Shown here piece after piece: positions 1 through 7,781 of a stretch of DNA of 16,440 bases. Numbering within the stretch: position 1 is the first letter of the stretch; every line of letters begins with the position of its first letter. Made by a program: the position numbers and the translations under genes. Source of the DNA: DATGSF01 sp035302865 (lineage in GTDB: Bacteria > Bacteroidota > Bacteroidia > Chitinophagales > Chitinophagaceae); contig DATGSF010000163.1 of the NCBI GenBank assembly GCA_035302865.1, forward strand, positions 1-16,440, in the 5' to 3' direction. The notes under the pieces are model-generated. The model saw only the letters and a list, made by a program, of their open reading frames with translations. It was not told the origin of the DNA and did not search any database.

Positions 1-48
1 AACCTTTTTCTTAAAAAGAATTGGAAATAAATAATGCTTAAAAGAACT

Positions 49-70
49 TCCGCTTTTTTGCCCGAGCGGA
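49..70 (-). promoter_or_regulatory. Hairpin at the 5' end of the leftmost leader
   Basis: On the minus strand TCCGCT (70-65) can pair with AGCGGA (54-49) around a 10-base loop, giving a six-pair GC-rich stem within a few bases of the predicted transcription start set by the promoter at 74-81. It is the only GC-rich patch in the first 130 bases. It may protect the 5' end of the message or act in leader control; the role is inference. Confidence 0.35.
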
Positions 71-73
71 TTG

Positions 74-81
74 CAAAGGTA
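74..81 (-). promoter_or_regulatory. Putative -7 promoter element for a gene off the left edge
   Basis: Read on the minus strand this is TACCTTTG, an exact match to the Bacteroidota housekeeping -7 consensus TAnnTTTG. No clear -33 TTTG is seen about 19-21 bases upstream. It lies downstream of the terminator at 137-160, so it would start a new minus-strand transcript leaving the window at base 1. The gene itself is not in view. Confidence 0.45.
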
Positions 82-136
82 ATACCAAGTTTTTAAATAA
101 AAAAATATTTATGAAAGAAAATTGGAAAAAAATTAG

Positions 137-160
137 AAAAGGTGAGGAATTTCACCTCTT
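137..160 (-). terminator. Rho-independent terminator after the DUF3098 gene
   Basis: On the minus strand AAGAGGTGA (160-152) pairs with TCACCTTTT (145-137), one G-U pair included, across a 6-base loop. It is followed by CTAA and a run of seven T. It sits about 40 bases after the stop of the minus-strand gene at 199-465, the right place for its terminator. Confidence 0.55.
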
Positions 161-198
161 TCCATTGTCTTTCCACTGATTTGCAATAAAAACAAAGT

Positions 199-465
199 TT
201 AAGATGCTTGATCTTCTGGTTTTACCTTGCGTAAAATTGCATATATCTCAATAATAAATCCGATAATTATTAATATAGGTGCTAAAGTTATTCTTCTAAA
301 ACTATAGATTTCTGAATCGTTAAAAACCATGGGATCTGCACTTTTACCTCCAGCCATCAAAAAGAAGCCTATGATAATTACTCCTAAACCAACACCCATT
401 ATGATATAACTTTTCTTATCAAATATTAAAGGACTTTGATAATTCTGTTTTTTTTCTACTGACAT
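199..465 (-). CDS. DUF3098 family small membrane protein
   Basis: An 88-residue protein with two membrane segments, about residues 20-38 and 59-77, separated by a short loop containing the conserved stretch around Asp-Pro, Phe-Asn and the run SFRRITLAPI. This arrangement and loop are what I know of DUF3098, a Bacteroidota family often found next to ftsX and uppP; those neighbours are not seen inside this window but may lie outside. The function is unknown. It would sit in the inner membrane with both ends in the cytoplasm. A TAnnTTTG promoter at 487-494 lies just ahead of the start, and a hairpin terminator at 137-160 follows, so it appears to be a single-gene transcript. It is divergent from the DCC-family gene at 545. 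Confidence 0.85.
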   Translation of the reverse strand: MSVEKKQNYQSPLIFDKKSYIIMGVGLGVIIIGFFLMAGGKSADPMVFNDSEIYSFRRITLAPILIIIGFIIEIYAILRKVKPEDQAS

Positions 466-486
466 AGCTTTAAAAGATTAATAATT

Positions 487-494
487 CAAAAGTA
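487..494 (-). promoter_or_regulatory. -7 promoter element of the DUF3098 gene
   Basis: TACTTTTG on the minus strand, an exact TAnnTTTG match, 21 bases upstream of the ATG at 465. A T-rich stretch about 20 bases further upstream could serve as a degenerate -33. The 79-base divergent gap also holds a run of nine T. Confidence 0.55.
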
Positions 495-544
495 CATTTT
501 TTTTTATTACTGAAAAACTCTTACTTTTATATTTATTCAAAAAT

Positions 545-976
545 ATGAAAATTGAAACAATTTTAAAAAACTATCCTCATTTAATTCTTTATGATGGAAG
601 TTGCGGCATGTGCCAATATGCCGTACGCTTCTTTTTAAAGTATAATAAAAATGCCAACTTCTACTTTGCAAGCTTACAAAGTAATTTAGGTGTACAAATT
701 AAAAAGAAATTTCTACTGTCTTCTGTGGACTCTATTATATATATAGAAAATGGGAAAGCACATATTTATGCCAAAGCAGTTTTAAAAGCACTCAAACACA
801 CAAATTACCCTGTAAAGTTCCTTCATTACCTCAATATTATTCCTTATTTCATTTCAAATCCTGTCTACAAATTGATTGCTAAGTATAGAAAAAGAATTGT
901 AAAACCTCCCGCTGCTTGTCCTATATATCCTCCGGCCATTCAAAAACGTTTTTTGGATAATTTATGTGTTTCCTAA
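545..976 (+). CDS. Thiol-disulfide oxidoreductase-like protein, DCC (DUF393) family
   Basis: A 143-residue protein with the signature of the DCC family: a beta strand then Asp17-Gly-Ser-Cys20-Gly-Met-Cys23, which gives the family its name (D-x-x-C-x-x-C), followed by a helix and a second half ending in a Pro-rich, basic tail. The family (YuxK-like) has a thioredoxin-like fold and is predicted to do thiol-disulfide chemistry, but no substrate is established. The length is normal to slightly long. No signal peptide is seen, so it is probably cytoplasmic. Upstream TACTTTTA (522-529) is a near match to the -7 consensus. Its last 56 bases overlap the end of the convergent vanZ-like gene, and there is no room for a terminator between them. 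Confidence 0.85.
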   Translation: MKIETILKNYPHLILYDGSCGMCQYAVRFFLKYNKNANFYFASLQSNLGVQIKKKFLLSSVDSIIYIENGKAHIYAKAVLKALKHTNYPVKFLHYLNIIPYFISNPVYKLIAKYRKRIVKPPAACPIYPPAIQKRFLDNLCVS

Positions 977-1367
977 AAAACAGTAAAAAGAATAATATAC
1001 CAAATATTCCACCAATTACATCGAAAAGTATATCCGCCCATTCAAATCCGCGCTCTATATAAGGTGTAGCTTGTAATAATTCAATTCCAGTTCCTATGAA
1101 TAATACCCATAAAAATGTATTTAATGACATTTTGCTTATCTTTCTTTCATGATGTGCTAAACTTTGACTAGCTAATAAAAGAATTGCAGTAATAAAAAAC
1201 ATTAAAAAATGAACCGCTTTATCTAAATAAGGAATAAGCACTTTAGGAAAGGAACTGGCCGGTTTTAAACAGGCATAAAAAATTAGGATAAACCATATTA
1301 AGGTAGCGGAATATACCCATTGCGCTTTGAATAAAACAAGTATAATTTTCTTTGTGTTAATCCTCAT
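921..1367 (-). CDS. VanZ-like family membrane protein
   Basis: A 148-residue protein with four predicted membrane segments, roughly residues 18-34, 50-68, 83-100 and 112-131. The VanZ-like signatures are visible: DKAVHFLMFF at the second segment, ELLQ near the end of the third, and a polar link with Arg, Glu-Trp-Ala-Asp then Gly-Gly at the fourth. The family is named for VanZ of teicoplanin resistance, but in Bacteroidota such genes are common and resistance should not be assumed; the molecular role is unknown. The start codon overlaps the stop of the upstream sulfatase gene by four bases (ATGA), so the two are translationally coupled. Its 3' end runs 56 bases into the convergent DCC gene. 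Confidence 0.8.
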   Translation of the reverse strand: MRINTKKIILVLFKAQWVYSATLIWFILIFYACLKPASSFPKVLIPYLDKAVHFLMFFITAILLLASQSLAHHERKISKMSLNTFLWVLFIGTGIELLQATPYIERGFEWADILFDVIGGIFGILFFLLFFRKHINYPKNVFEWPEDI

Positions 1368-3244
1368 AATGCGGGTATGCTGTTTGTAATTAATGTATTA
1401 TTATATAATTGCCTATATGCTTGGTACTTTTTCCATAATAATTGATATTCTACAACTTCTTCTTCCGAAATATCATTTAAATAACTCTCTATATCTTGAT
1501 CTTGCTCATTAATAATCAAGGACCGTCCTATTCTATCTTTTATATAATATTGGTTATTAATTTCTGCCATCATACCTATTCCTGAACTTAAATCAGCAGT
1601 TCCAAAGGCATAAAACGCATTAGGATACTGTAGTTTTTTTAATAAAATAGGCATGATATCTAATTGAGAGACATGCTTATCTACCTTTTTATTTTCTTGA
1701 CTTTTTTGTGGATGAAAAAACACTAAAGGAATTTCATACTTAGCAAAACCTTCTAAACTACTATTAAATTTATTCATTGGAGAGGTATGGTCTGCCGTTA
1801 TAATAAACCAAGTATTTTCATACCAATCACTTAATTTTGCTTTTTCAAAAAAGTCTCTTAATGCCTCATCAGTATATTGAATAGTCCCATAAATTGGATA
1901 GTCCTTTGTGGATAATCGCTCTGCATCTTCTTTAGGTAAAGGATAAGGTGAATGAGAAGTAACAGAAAAAATACAATTAACAAAAGGTTCTTGCATTTTA
2001 TTGATTTCTTCTAAGGAATACTGAAAAAATGGTTTATCAAATATACCCCAAGCACCATCATAATCTTCCTTATAAGGGTATTCATTTCTTCCAAAATATT
2101 TATCAAAACCTGCATTGCGTGCAAAAACATCAAAACCCATGCTACCATTATTTGCACCATGAAAAAAAGCAGAACTGTAATTAAATTTTTTTAATAATGA
2201 AGCTATACCATGTATTTTATTACTTCCATAGATGGAGGAAGTAAAATTTTCACTCATCCAACTCGGAATGCTAGCTAAAATTGCGGGTATACCTTCTGCT
2301 GAATGCAAGCCATTAGCATAAGTATGCATATAAAGCTCTCCTTTTTGCATTAAAGAATCTAAAAAAGGAGTAAAATGAGTTTCATTCTTACTTAAATAAG
2401 TGAAATCCTTGGAAAAGCTTTCCAATACAATAATTATAACATTTTCATTAGTAAAATCTCCTTCTTCTTTAAAACCAGGATGGAAAATAGTAGCATACTT
2501 TTCTAATTCATCTTCAGATAACCAATCTAATTTTTCTAAATTTTTATTAGCCAAGCTATGAAGAATACTAAAAGGTGTATTTAAAACTAATGGAGCATAC
2601 TTCGCATCAATAACTTCTACTGCATTTCTAATATTTATAGGCACTAATTGTAAACCTCCTCTTAATGCCACTAATGTAAAGGAAGAAGTTAATACTAAAA
2701 AGCCACTTATATATAATGCTTTCTTTTTCCATGAAAACTCTGTGGTCAAAGATTTTATTCCATAATTGAGCAATTTATTACTTATAAATATATATAGGGT
2801 AATCAATAAAAAGGCAATAATAAATATATAATAGAATTCTCTAAAAAAAGAAGGCAGTAAAACCAGAAAATCTCCACTTCCGCCTACTATACTTAATAAT
2901 TCCGCAGTAGAACGTTTATGATTAAAAGGAAAATATAGCCAATCTCCAATTTCAAATAAAAATGCTAACATGCTAGGTAAAAACAGGGCTAATTGTAAAA
3001 TCCACTTTTTAAACCATATTATATAACATACAATTGCTAGTACAAAGGGTATTAAAAGCATAGCAATGGCTGAAAAATCAAATCTCAAGCTTTTAAAAAT
3101 AATTTTTCCTAAAGAAGGCATGGTATTTCCATCAAAATAATCGTAATTAAAAGCCCAAAAGCCAATTTTGAAGATTATAAAAAATAAATACCATAAGATT
3201 ACTTGAAAAAAGTACATCTTAATTATTTGAAAAAATGCTTTCAT
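1364..3244 (-). CDS. Membrane-anchored sulfatase / LTA-synthase-like phosphotransferase
   Basis: An inner-membrane enzyme of the alkaline phosphatase superfamily. Numbered from the longest reading frame (ATG at 3271), there are five predicted membrane segments before residue 205, then a periplasmic catalytic domain from about residue 275. The domain shows Glu284 in VIIIVLESFS (metal ligand), Ser324 in GLHSAEGIPA at the position of the nucleophilic Thr/Ser, His440 in SVTSHSP, and Asp494-His495 in ITADHTSP (metal ligands). Relatives transfer phosphoglycerol or phosphoethanolamine to envelope glycans or lipid A; the substrate here is unknown, and lipoteichoic acid synthesis is unlikely in a Gram-negative. 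I chose the internal ATG at 3244, giving 626 residues, because an exact TAnnTTTG motif (3269-3276) overlaps the first ATG and because MKAFFQ leads directly into the first membrane helix. It forms an operon with the vanZ-like gene. Confidence 0.8.
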   Translation of the reverse strand: MKAFFQIIKMYFFQVILWYLFFIIFKIGFWAFNYDYFDGNTMPSLGKIIFKSLRFDFSAIAMLLIPFVLAIVCYIIWFKKWILQLALFLPSMLAFLFEIGDWLYFPFNHKRSTAELLSIVGGSGDFLVLLPSFFREFYYIFIIAFLLITLYIFISNKLLNYGIKSLTTEFSWKKKALYISGFLVLTSSFTLVALRGGLQLVPINIRNAVEVIDAKYAPLVLNTPFSILHSLANKNLEKLDWLSEDELEKYATIFHPGFKEEGDFTNENVIIIVLESFSKDFTYLSKNETHFTPFLDSLMQKGELYMHTYANGLHSAEGIPAILASIPSWMSENFTSSIYGSNKIHGIASLLKKFNYSSAFFHGANNGSMGFDVFARNAGFDKYFGRNEYPYKEDYDGAWGIFDKPFFQYSLEEINKMQEPFVNCIFSVTSHSPYPLPKEDAERLSTKDYPIYGTIQYTDEALRDFFEKAKLSDWYENTWFIITADHTSPMNKFNSSLEGFAKYEIPLVFFHPQKSQENKKVDKHVSQLDIMPILLKKLQYPNAFYAFGTADLSSGIGMMAEINNQYYIKDRIGRSLIINEQDQDIESYLNDISEEEVVEYQLLWKKYQAYRQLYNNTLITNSIPAL

Positions 3245-3268
3245 TAAAGAATCATTGCTAAGACAATG

Positions 3269-3276
3269 CAAAGATA
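3269..3276 (-). promoter_or_regulatory. -7 promoter element of the sulfatase/vanZ-like operon
   Basis: TATCTTTG on the minus strand, an exact TAnnTTTG match. It overlaps the first in-frame ATG (3271), so transcription would begin downstream of that codon, which supports the ATG at 3244 as the true start. No good -33 element is visible. Confidence 0.5.
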
Positions 3277-3282
3277 ATTGTT

Positions 3283-3290
3283 TAATTTTG
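3283..3290 (+). promoter_or_regulatory. -7 promoter element of the TPR protein gene
   Basis: TAATTTTG, an exact TAnnTTTG match, 31 bases ahead of the ATG at 3322. It lies back to back with the sulfatase promoter, only six bases separating the two motifs. No clear -33 element. In so AT-rich a gap a chance match is possible. Confidence 0.4.
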
Positions 3291-3321
3291 TTTAATTAAA
3301 ATTACCTTATAGCTGTTTTTT

Positions 3322-4806
3322 ATGCGTATTCGTTTGATTATTCTTATTATTTTTTATTTTTTATCCATTAATTTCCTTGCAGCGCAAAGTACTTATGATT
3401 TTAATGCTAATAGTAAAAAAGCTTATGAAGCTATAATAGCATTAAATTTCAAACAAGGTCAAGAATTAATTAATAAGGAAAAAAGAGAAAATCCTGACAA
3501 TTTAATTCCGTATTTCTTAGAGAATTATATGGATGTTTTACCAATTTTATTTAACGGAGAGCAGCAGTTATTTTCAGAAAGAAAAACCGCCTTACAAGAA
3601 CGAATTGATTTGCTTAAAAAAGGAGATAGTAATTCACCTTGGCATTTATATACACAAGCTGCAGTTTATTTTCATTGGGCAGCAGCTTATATAAGAATGA
3701 ACGAAAGAACAAGAGGTGCATTGCATTTCAGGCGTTTTCATAATTTAGCACAGAAAAATCAAGAAACTTTTCCTGGCTTTGCACCTAACGAAGTTTTATT
3801 GGGCGTTGAAGAAGCTTTAATAGGAACACTTCCCAGCACTTATCAATGGTTAGCAAATGTATTAGGGTTTAAAGGAGATTTAAAAAATGGAATTGCTACA
3901 GTAAAGAAAATTGCTTTAAACAATCAAAATACTATTTTGCAGGAAGAAGCTTTCTATTTTTATTGTTATTTAGATTTTTACCTTGGTAAAAACAGAGAAT
4001 ATGTTTGGATGCAAGTGAAAAAAAGAAATAAGGATTTACCACATAATCATTTATTTAATTATATAGTTGCAAATATGGCACTCGATGATCAAAAAGCTGA
4101 TGATGCAATTCGAGTGCTACAGGCAAGAAAAAAAGATACTAATTATATACCATTGCATTTTTTTGATTATCAATTAAGTTTAGCATATATCCATAAAATC
4201 GATTCGAGAGCTGTGGGTAATATGGAAAGATTTATGCGTAACTATAAAGGAGATTTATTTTTGAAAAATGCCTATCAAAAATTAAGTTTGTACTATTATG
4301 CCATAGGTGCAAATGAAAAAGCGCGATCTTTAAAGAATTCAATTCCTCAAATAGGTAGTAATTTAATCGATGCCGACAAACAGGCAAATCGATTTGCAGA
4401 ACAAACAGCATTTCCTAATAGAAATCTTATTCGAGTTCGTTTAAAAAATGAGGGTGGTTTTACCATGGATGCACTCAATGAAATTTCTCAAATCAATCCT
4501 AATTCACTAAAAAAAGAAGATGAATTATTAGAATATTATTTTCGTTTTGCACATATTTATGAGCAGTTAGAAAATAATCAAGCTGCTTTATTATTTTATG
4601 AAAGATGTATAAAGGCAGGAAAAAATTCAAAAGAACAATTTCCTGCCCGAAGTGCACTGCATATTGCAGAAATTTATGAAAATGCTAAAAAATATAGTTT
4701 AGCTAAAAAGTATTATGAACTTTGTTTATCTATGAAAAATCATGATTTTCAATCGAATATTGATCAAAAAGCAAAGTCCGGCTTACATCGCTTATCGAAT
4801 TACTAA
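3322..4806 (+). CDS. Exported tetratricopeptide-repeat protein of unknown function
   Basis: A 494-residue protein. Residues 1-21 form a clear signal peptide (Met-Arg-Ile-Arg, a hydrophobic stretch, then LAAQS), with no lipobox Cys, so it is probably periplasmic or outer-membrane associated. The rest is almost all helical. TPR-like helix pairs are easiest to see near the C-terminus: about residues 400-435 (AHIYEQLENNQAALLFYERC) and 445-480 (LHIAEIYENAKKYSLAKKYY). The middle section, with many aromatic residues and motifs such as NYMDVLPILFNG, looks like more divergent repeats. TPR arrays bind other proteins, but no partner can be named. No enzyme motif is seen. Its last 15 bases overlap the end of the convergent second receptor gene, with no terminator between them. 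Confidence 0.75.
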   Translation: MRIRLIILIIFYFLSINFLAAQSTYDFNANSKKAYEAIIALNFKQGQELINKEKRENPDNLIPYFLENYMDVLPILFNGEQQLFSERKTALQERIDLLKKGDSNSPWHLYTQAAVYFHWAAAYIRMNERTRGALHFRRFHNLAQKNQETFPGFAPNEVLLGVEEALIGTLPSTYQWLANVLGFKGDLKNGIATVKKIALNNQNTILQEEAFYFYCYLDFYLGKNREYVWMQVKKRNKDLPHNHLFNYIVANMALDDQKADDAIRVLQARKKDTNYIPLHFFDYQLSLAYIHKIDSRAVGNMERFMRNYKGDLFLKNAYQKLSLYYYAIGANEKARSLKNSIPQIGSNLIDADKQANRFAEQTAFPNRNLIRVRLKNEGGFTMDALNEISQINPNSLKKEDELLEYYFRFAHIYEQLENNQAALLFYERCIKAGKNSKEQFPARSALHIAEIYENAKKYSLAKKYYELCLSMKNHDFQSNIDQKAKSGLHRLSNY

Positions 4807-6681
4807 TTTCGCTCCTAAATTAAACCAAAACCCAACAAATGGAATGGAATAAGCATCCACATTTTGCACATTTGTAAGGTTATTAAGATTTGCATAAATT
4901 TCCATATTCTTGTTATTATAGGATAGCTTTAAATCTACAATTTGATATAGAGAATTTGATACTCTTTGCTCAATTCTATAGCTCGGTGAAAAGGACCAGC
5001 TATTTTTATATCGGAATTGTGTTAATAAAACAAATTTTTGCTTTACATATTCTAATTGATAATTGCTTATCCAGTTTTCAAAATGACTAGTATTGTTAAA
5101 TAAATAAGTGTATGAGGGCAAAATTCCAATATGAAAGGAATTATTAATCAAATTATTTAAGGACCATTTAGCATTAATATTAAGACCTTGGGTATGTACT
5201 TTACCAAAATTCTCAGGTCGCCAAGGATCATCTGGATTTTCTTTAACCCAATCAATTAAATCGGAGACATTTCTATAAAAAAGAGAGATATTTCCCTGTA
5301 GGTTGTTTTTTTTGCCTTTAATACCTAATTCCCATTGATTAGAAGTTTCTGGTTTTAAGTTTTCATTTCCAATATTATTGGGACCTAAATAATACAAATC
5401 GGTATAAGTAGGAATTCTTTGTCCCGTGGACCAAGCTGCAAAAATATTAATAGTGTTCCATAGAGGATAGGAAATATCAATACCAGGTAGCAGTTGTAAT
5501 CCCCAATCTTGGTTATAATTGGCATATATTCCAGCATTTACATCCAATGGAAAATTCCATTTTGGAAATAAATCTAAATATATTCCAGCATTTTGTCTTT
5601 TCCAATCTCCTAAATTGGAACTTTTTATGCCATTCCAATTCCAATCCATGCCCCAACGAATATCTAAAAATTTGGTGGGATGAAAATGCATCCATTTTGC
5701 TTGCATCAAATGATTATCATGAATATTTTGATAGAAACTAGGATTTTCTTTATCAAAACGATAATCATCTTTATTAAATCGATAGCTCAGTTTTAAAGAG
5801 GTTCTCCATTTTGAAGAAATTTCTTTTTTAATATCTACTCCTGCTATACTAGTAATTACAGTTTCAATAGCATTTTCATCATTTGGAGGTGCATAAAATT
5901 GATTGGCTCCAAAATCATTATATATTGCAGATACAAATCCTTCAAACTGCCATTTGTTTGTCCATTGTTTTTGGATTTTATAAAAACCTTTCACTTGTTC
6001 ATATTGTGTATTCTTTCTATACCCATTACCTCTATCGTAGGATAAAGCTATATTTTGCAAATAATCATTTTGGTTTAAATAGGCAGCAATATTTGCATGA
6101 AGGTTAGCATATAAATTCTCTTTTTCATTTTTTTGAAAATTACTTCCTCCTGCAAGATGTACTTGTACTTCTTTAGAACTATTTGATTTCGTTACAAAAT
6201 TTATAGCACCTGCAAGACTATTTATTCCATAAATTCTTGCTGCTGATCCTCTTAAGATTTCTACTCTTTCGATTTGTTCCAAAGCAATGGGTAAATTCAA
6301 TAAATGATGCCCTGTTTGTGCATCCATAATTTTATGCCCATCTATTAGAATGAGGCTTTGCTCAAAAGTTCCACCATTCAATTTAATATCTGCTTGCGCA
6401 CCATTAGGTCCTCTCTCTATGATTTCAACATTTGAAATATATTTTAATAAATCCGTAGGACTGTAAATTGCTAAATTTTCAAAATCTTCAGCCTCTAGTA
6501 TAAATACATCTCTACTACTTTCTAAAAATTCTAATTTTAATACTTGAGAGGAAATATCTACTTTTTTTAGACTTTCTGTCCATTCAATCTTTGTAGAATC
6601 GGAACTATTATCTTGATAATTTTTGTCATTTGTATTAGTTAATAACAAAGAAGATAATAGTATTGTGTTTAAAAAATTCAT
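4792..6681 (-). CDS. TonB-dependent outer-membrane receptor, BtuB-like
   Basis: A 629-residue TonB-dependent receptor. A short hydrophobic N-terminus (about residues 3-15) serves as a signal peptide, but no clear cleavage site is seen. The plug domain covers about residues 58-165, with the stretch DAQTGHHLLNLP (120-131), the LRGSAARIYG motif (143-152) and AGAINFVTK at its end, a pattern typical of the BtuB-like group in Bacteroidota. A 22-strand-type barrel rich in alternating aromatic residues follows, ending in LGAKLVIR. BtuB itself imports cobalamin, but membership of this broad group does not prove B12 as substrate. It is the last gene of the TPP-riboswitch operon, six bases after the flavoenzyme, which suggests that the cargo is linked to thiamine or its breakdown products. 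No terminator follows; its end overlaps the TPR gene. Confidence 0.85.
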   Translation of the reverse strand: MNFLNTILLSSLLLTNTNDKNYQDNSSDSTKIEWTESLKKVDISSQVLKLEFLESSRDVFILEAEDFENLAIYSPTDLLKYISNVEIIERGPNGAQADIKLNGGTFEQSLILIDGHKIMDAQTGHHLLNLPIALEQIERVEILRGSAARIYGINSLAGAINFVTKSNSSKEVQVHLAGGSNFQKNEKENLYANLHANIAAYLNQNDYLQNIALSYDRGNGYRKNTQYEQVKGFYKIQKQWTNKWQFEGFVSAIYNDFGANQFYAPPNDENAIETVITSIAGVDIKKEISSKWRTSLKLSYRFNKDDYRFDKENPSFYQNIHDNHLMQAKWMHFHPTKFLDIRWGMDWNWNGIKSSNLGDWKRQNAGIYLDLFPKWNFPLDVNAGIYANYNQDWGLQLLPGIDISYPLWNTINIFAAWSTGQRIPTYTDLYYLGPNNIGNENLKPETSNQWELGIKGKKNNLQGNISLFYRNVSDLIDWVKENPDDPWRPENFGKVHTQGLNINAKWSLNNLINNSFHIGILPSYTYLFNNTSHFENWISNYQLEYVKQKFVLLTQFRYKNSWSFSPSYRIEQRVSNSLYQIVDLKLSYNNKNMEIYANLNNLTNVQNVDAYSIPFVGFWFNLGAKLVIR

Positions 6682-6687
6682 ATTGCT

Positions 6688-7779
6688 TTATTTTCTATTT
6701 TGTGGATGTACCAAATAATGCTGCGTAGCAGTCATAAAATCTCTAAAAATTTTATTTAATCTGTTTTTTTGAAATACTACATTCATTCCCGCCAAGGGAT
6801 ACAAGGTCGTTACTAAATCATAGCAAATGCCATTGCATTTTTGGTATTGATTTTCAATGAGTTTTAAATTTTCATCCCTTACACTTCCATTTTTCTTCTG
6901 TTCTATCCATACTTCTTCTAATATTTTTTTCGTCTTATCATGTTCTTGCTGGAATTGCTCTTTTACTTTTGTATATGCCTGAAAAGAATATGCCTGATTT
7001 TCGATTTTCTCAGATGCATTGAGTGGAATTTTATGCAATATAGTATTTTCCCATTCTTTCAAAAAACCTTTGGCTATACCTATTATCATAGCAGACATAT
7101 TTATAACAGCTAAAGTAGCAAAAGGGAAAGACATAATAGCTGCATTTGACCAAGTGGATGCTTTAGTTAAATCAAAAGTCTGATATTTCGGAACTTCAAC
7201 ATTTTCAATTTTAAAATCATGACTACTAGATGCACGCAAGCCCAATGCTTCCCAAGTATCTAAAACTTGCACTTCTTTTCTATCAAAAATAAAGGAGGTA
7301 AAAAGAGGCTTCCCACTCGAATCTAAAATAATCTCTGCATCTTCATCATACAACCAACAATTTGCTGTAAAATAATTTGCATGAGCTGCACCACTTGCAT
7401 ATTTCCAATACCCTTCGACTTTATATCCTTTCTTTGTTTTAAAAGCTTTTCCAGAAATTGCTCCACTACCTGCGAAAGCAAAATTCGACTGCATGTTAAT
7501 TTTTTCTAATAAAGAAGGGTTAAAATAGCCAGCAAACATATTTGCGCCGGCTATTAAATTTATTACCCAAGCAACATTCGCATCCAATATTGCTATTTCT
7601 TCCAAACAGTCAATAATCTTATGCAAAGGCCAATTCAATCCTTGCAAAGAGCTGGGCAAAAACAGTTTAAAGAGTTTTTCTTCTTCTATAATTTCAATTA
7701 TTTCAGGATGTAATTTTTTATTTTCTTCATTCCACCCCTCATATTCTAAAATTTTATCTTTTAGTTTTTGACTTATCAT
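6688..7779 (-). CDS. Acyl-CoA dehydrogenase-like flavoenzyme (HsaA/DszC-type monooxygenase group)
   Basis: A 363-residue protein with the acyl-CoA dehydrogenase fold: helical N-terminal part (1-95), middle beta domain (about 98-195) with GYWKYASGAAHANY (123-136) and WEALGLRASSSHDF (176-189) that contact flavin in this fold, and a C-terminal helical bundle. The C-terminal pattern Arg346-Asp347, His354, Pro359 (RDFMTATQHYLVHP) resembles the R-D-x(6)-H region of group D flavin monooxygenases such as HsaA and DszC, which oxygenate substrates with reduced flavin from a separate reductase, rather than true acyl-CoA dehydrogenases. I do not see the catalytic Glu of the dehydrogenases with confidence. 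No signal peptide, so cytoplasmic. It lies two bases after one TonB receptor and six before another, all under a TPP riboswitch. No flavin reductase is adjacent. The substrate is unknown. Confidence 0.75.
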   Translation of the reverse strand: MISQKLKDKILEYEGWNEENKKLHPEIIEIIEEEKLFKLFLPSSLQGLNWPLHKIIDCLEEIAILDANVAWVINLIAGANMFAGYFNPSLLEKINMQSNFAFAGSGAISGKAFKTKKGYKVEGYWKYASGAAHANYFTANCWLYDEDAEIILDSSGKPLFTSFIFDRKEVQVLDTWEALGLRASSSHDFKIENVEVPKYQTFDLTKASTWSNAAIMSFPFATLAVINMSAMIIGIAKGFLKEWENTILHKIPLNASEKIENQAYSFQAYTKVKEQFQQEHDKTKKILEEVWIEQKKNGSVRDENLKLIENQYQKCNGICYDLVTTLYPLAGMNVVFQKNRLNKIFRDFMTATQHYLVHPQNRK

Positions 7780-7781
7780 AC

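Noticed and set aside
55..90. tRNA-like stretch GCCCGAGCGGATTGCAAAGG on the plus strand, resembling the D-arm of a serine tRNA
   Set aside because: There is no acceptor stem, anticodon arm or TTCGA loop at the right distance. It is better explained as the reverse complement of a promoter and leader hairpin.
1364..3244. Naming the sulfatase-type protein as lipoteichoic acid synthase (ltaS)
   Set aside because: The fold and catalytic residues fit the superfamily, but a Gram-negative host makes that substrate implausible. A neutral name is safer.
4792..6681. Calling the second receptor btuB with B12 as cargo
   Set aside because: The plug motifs place it in a broad BtuB-like group, but no cobalamin riboswitch is present and the operon is under TPP control.
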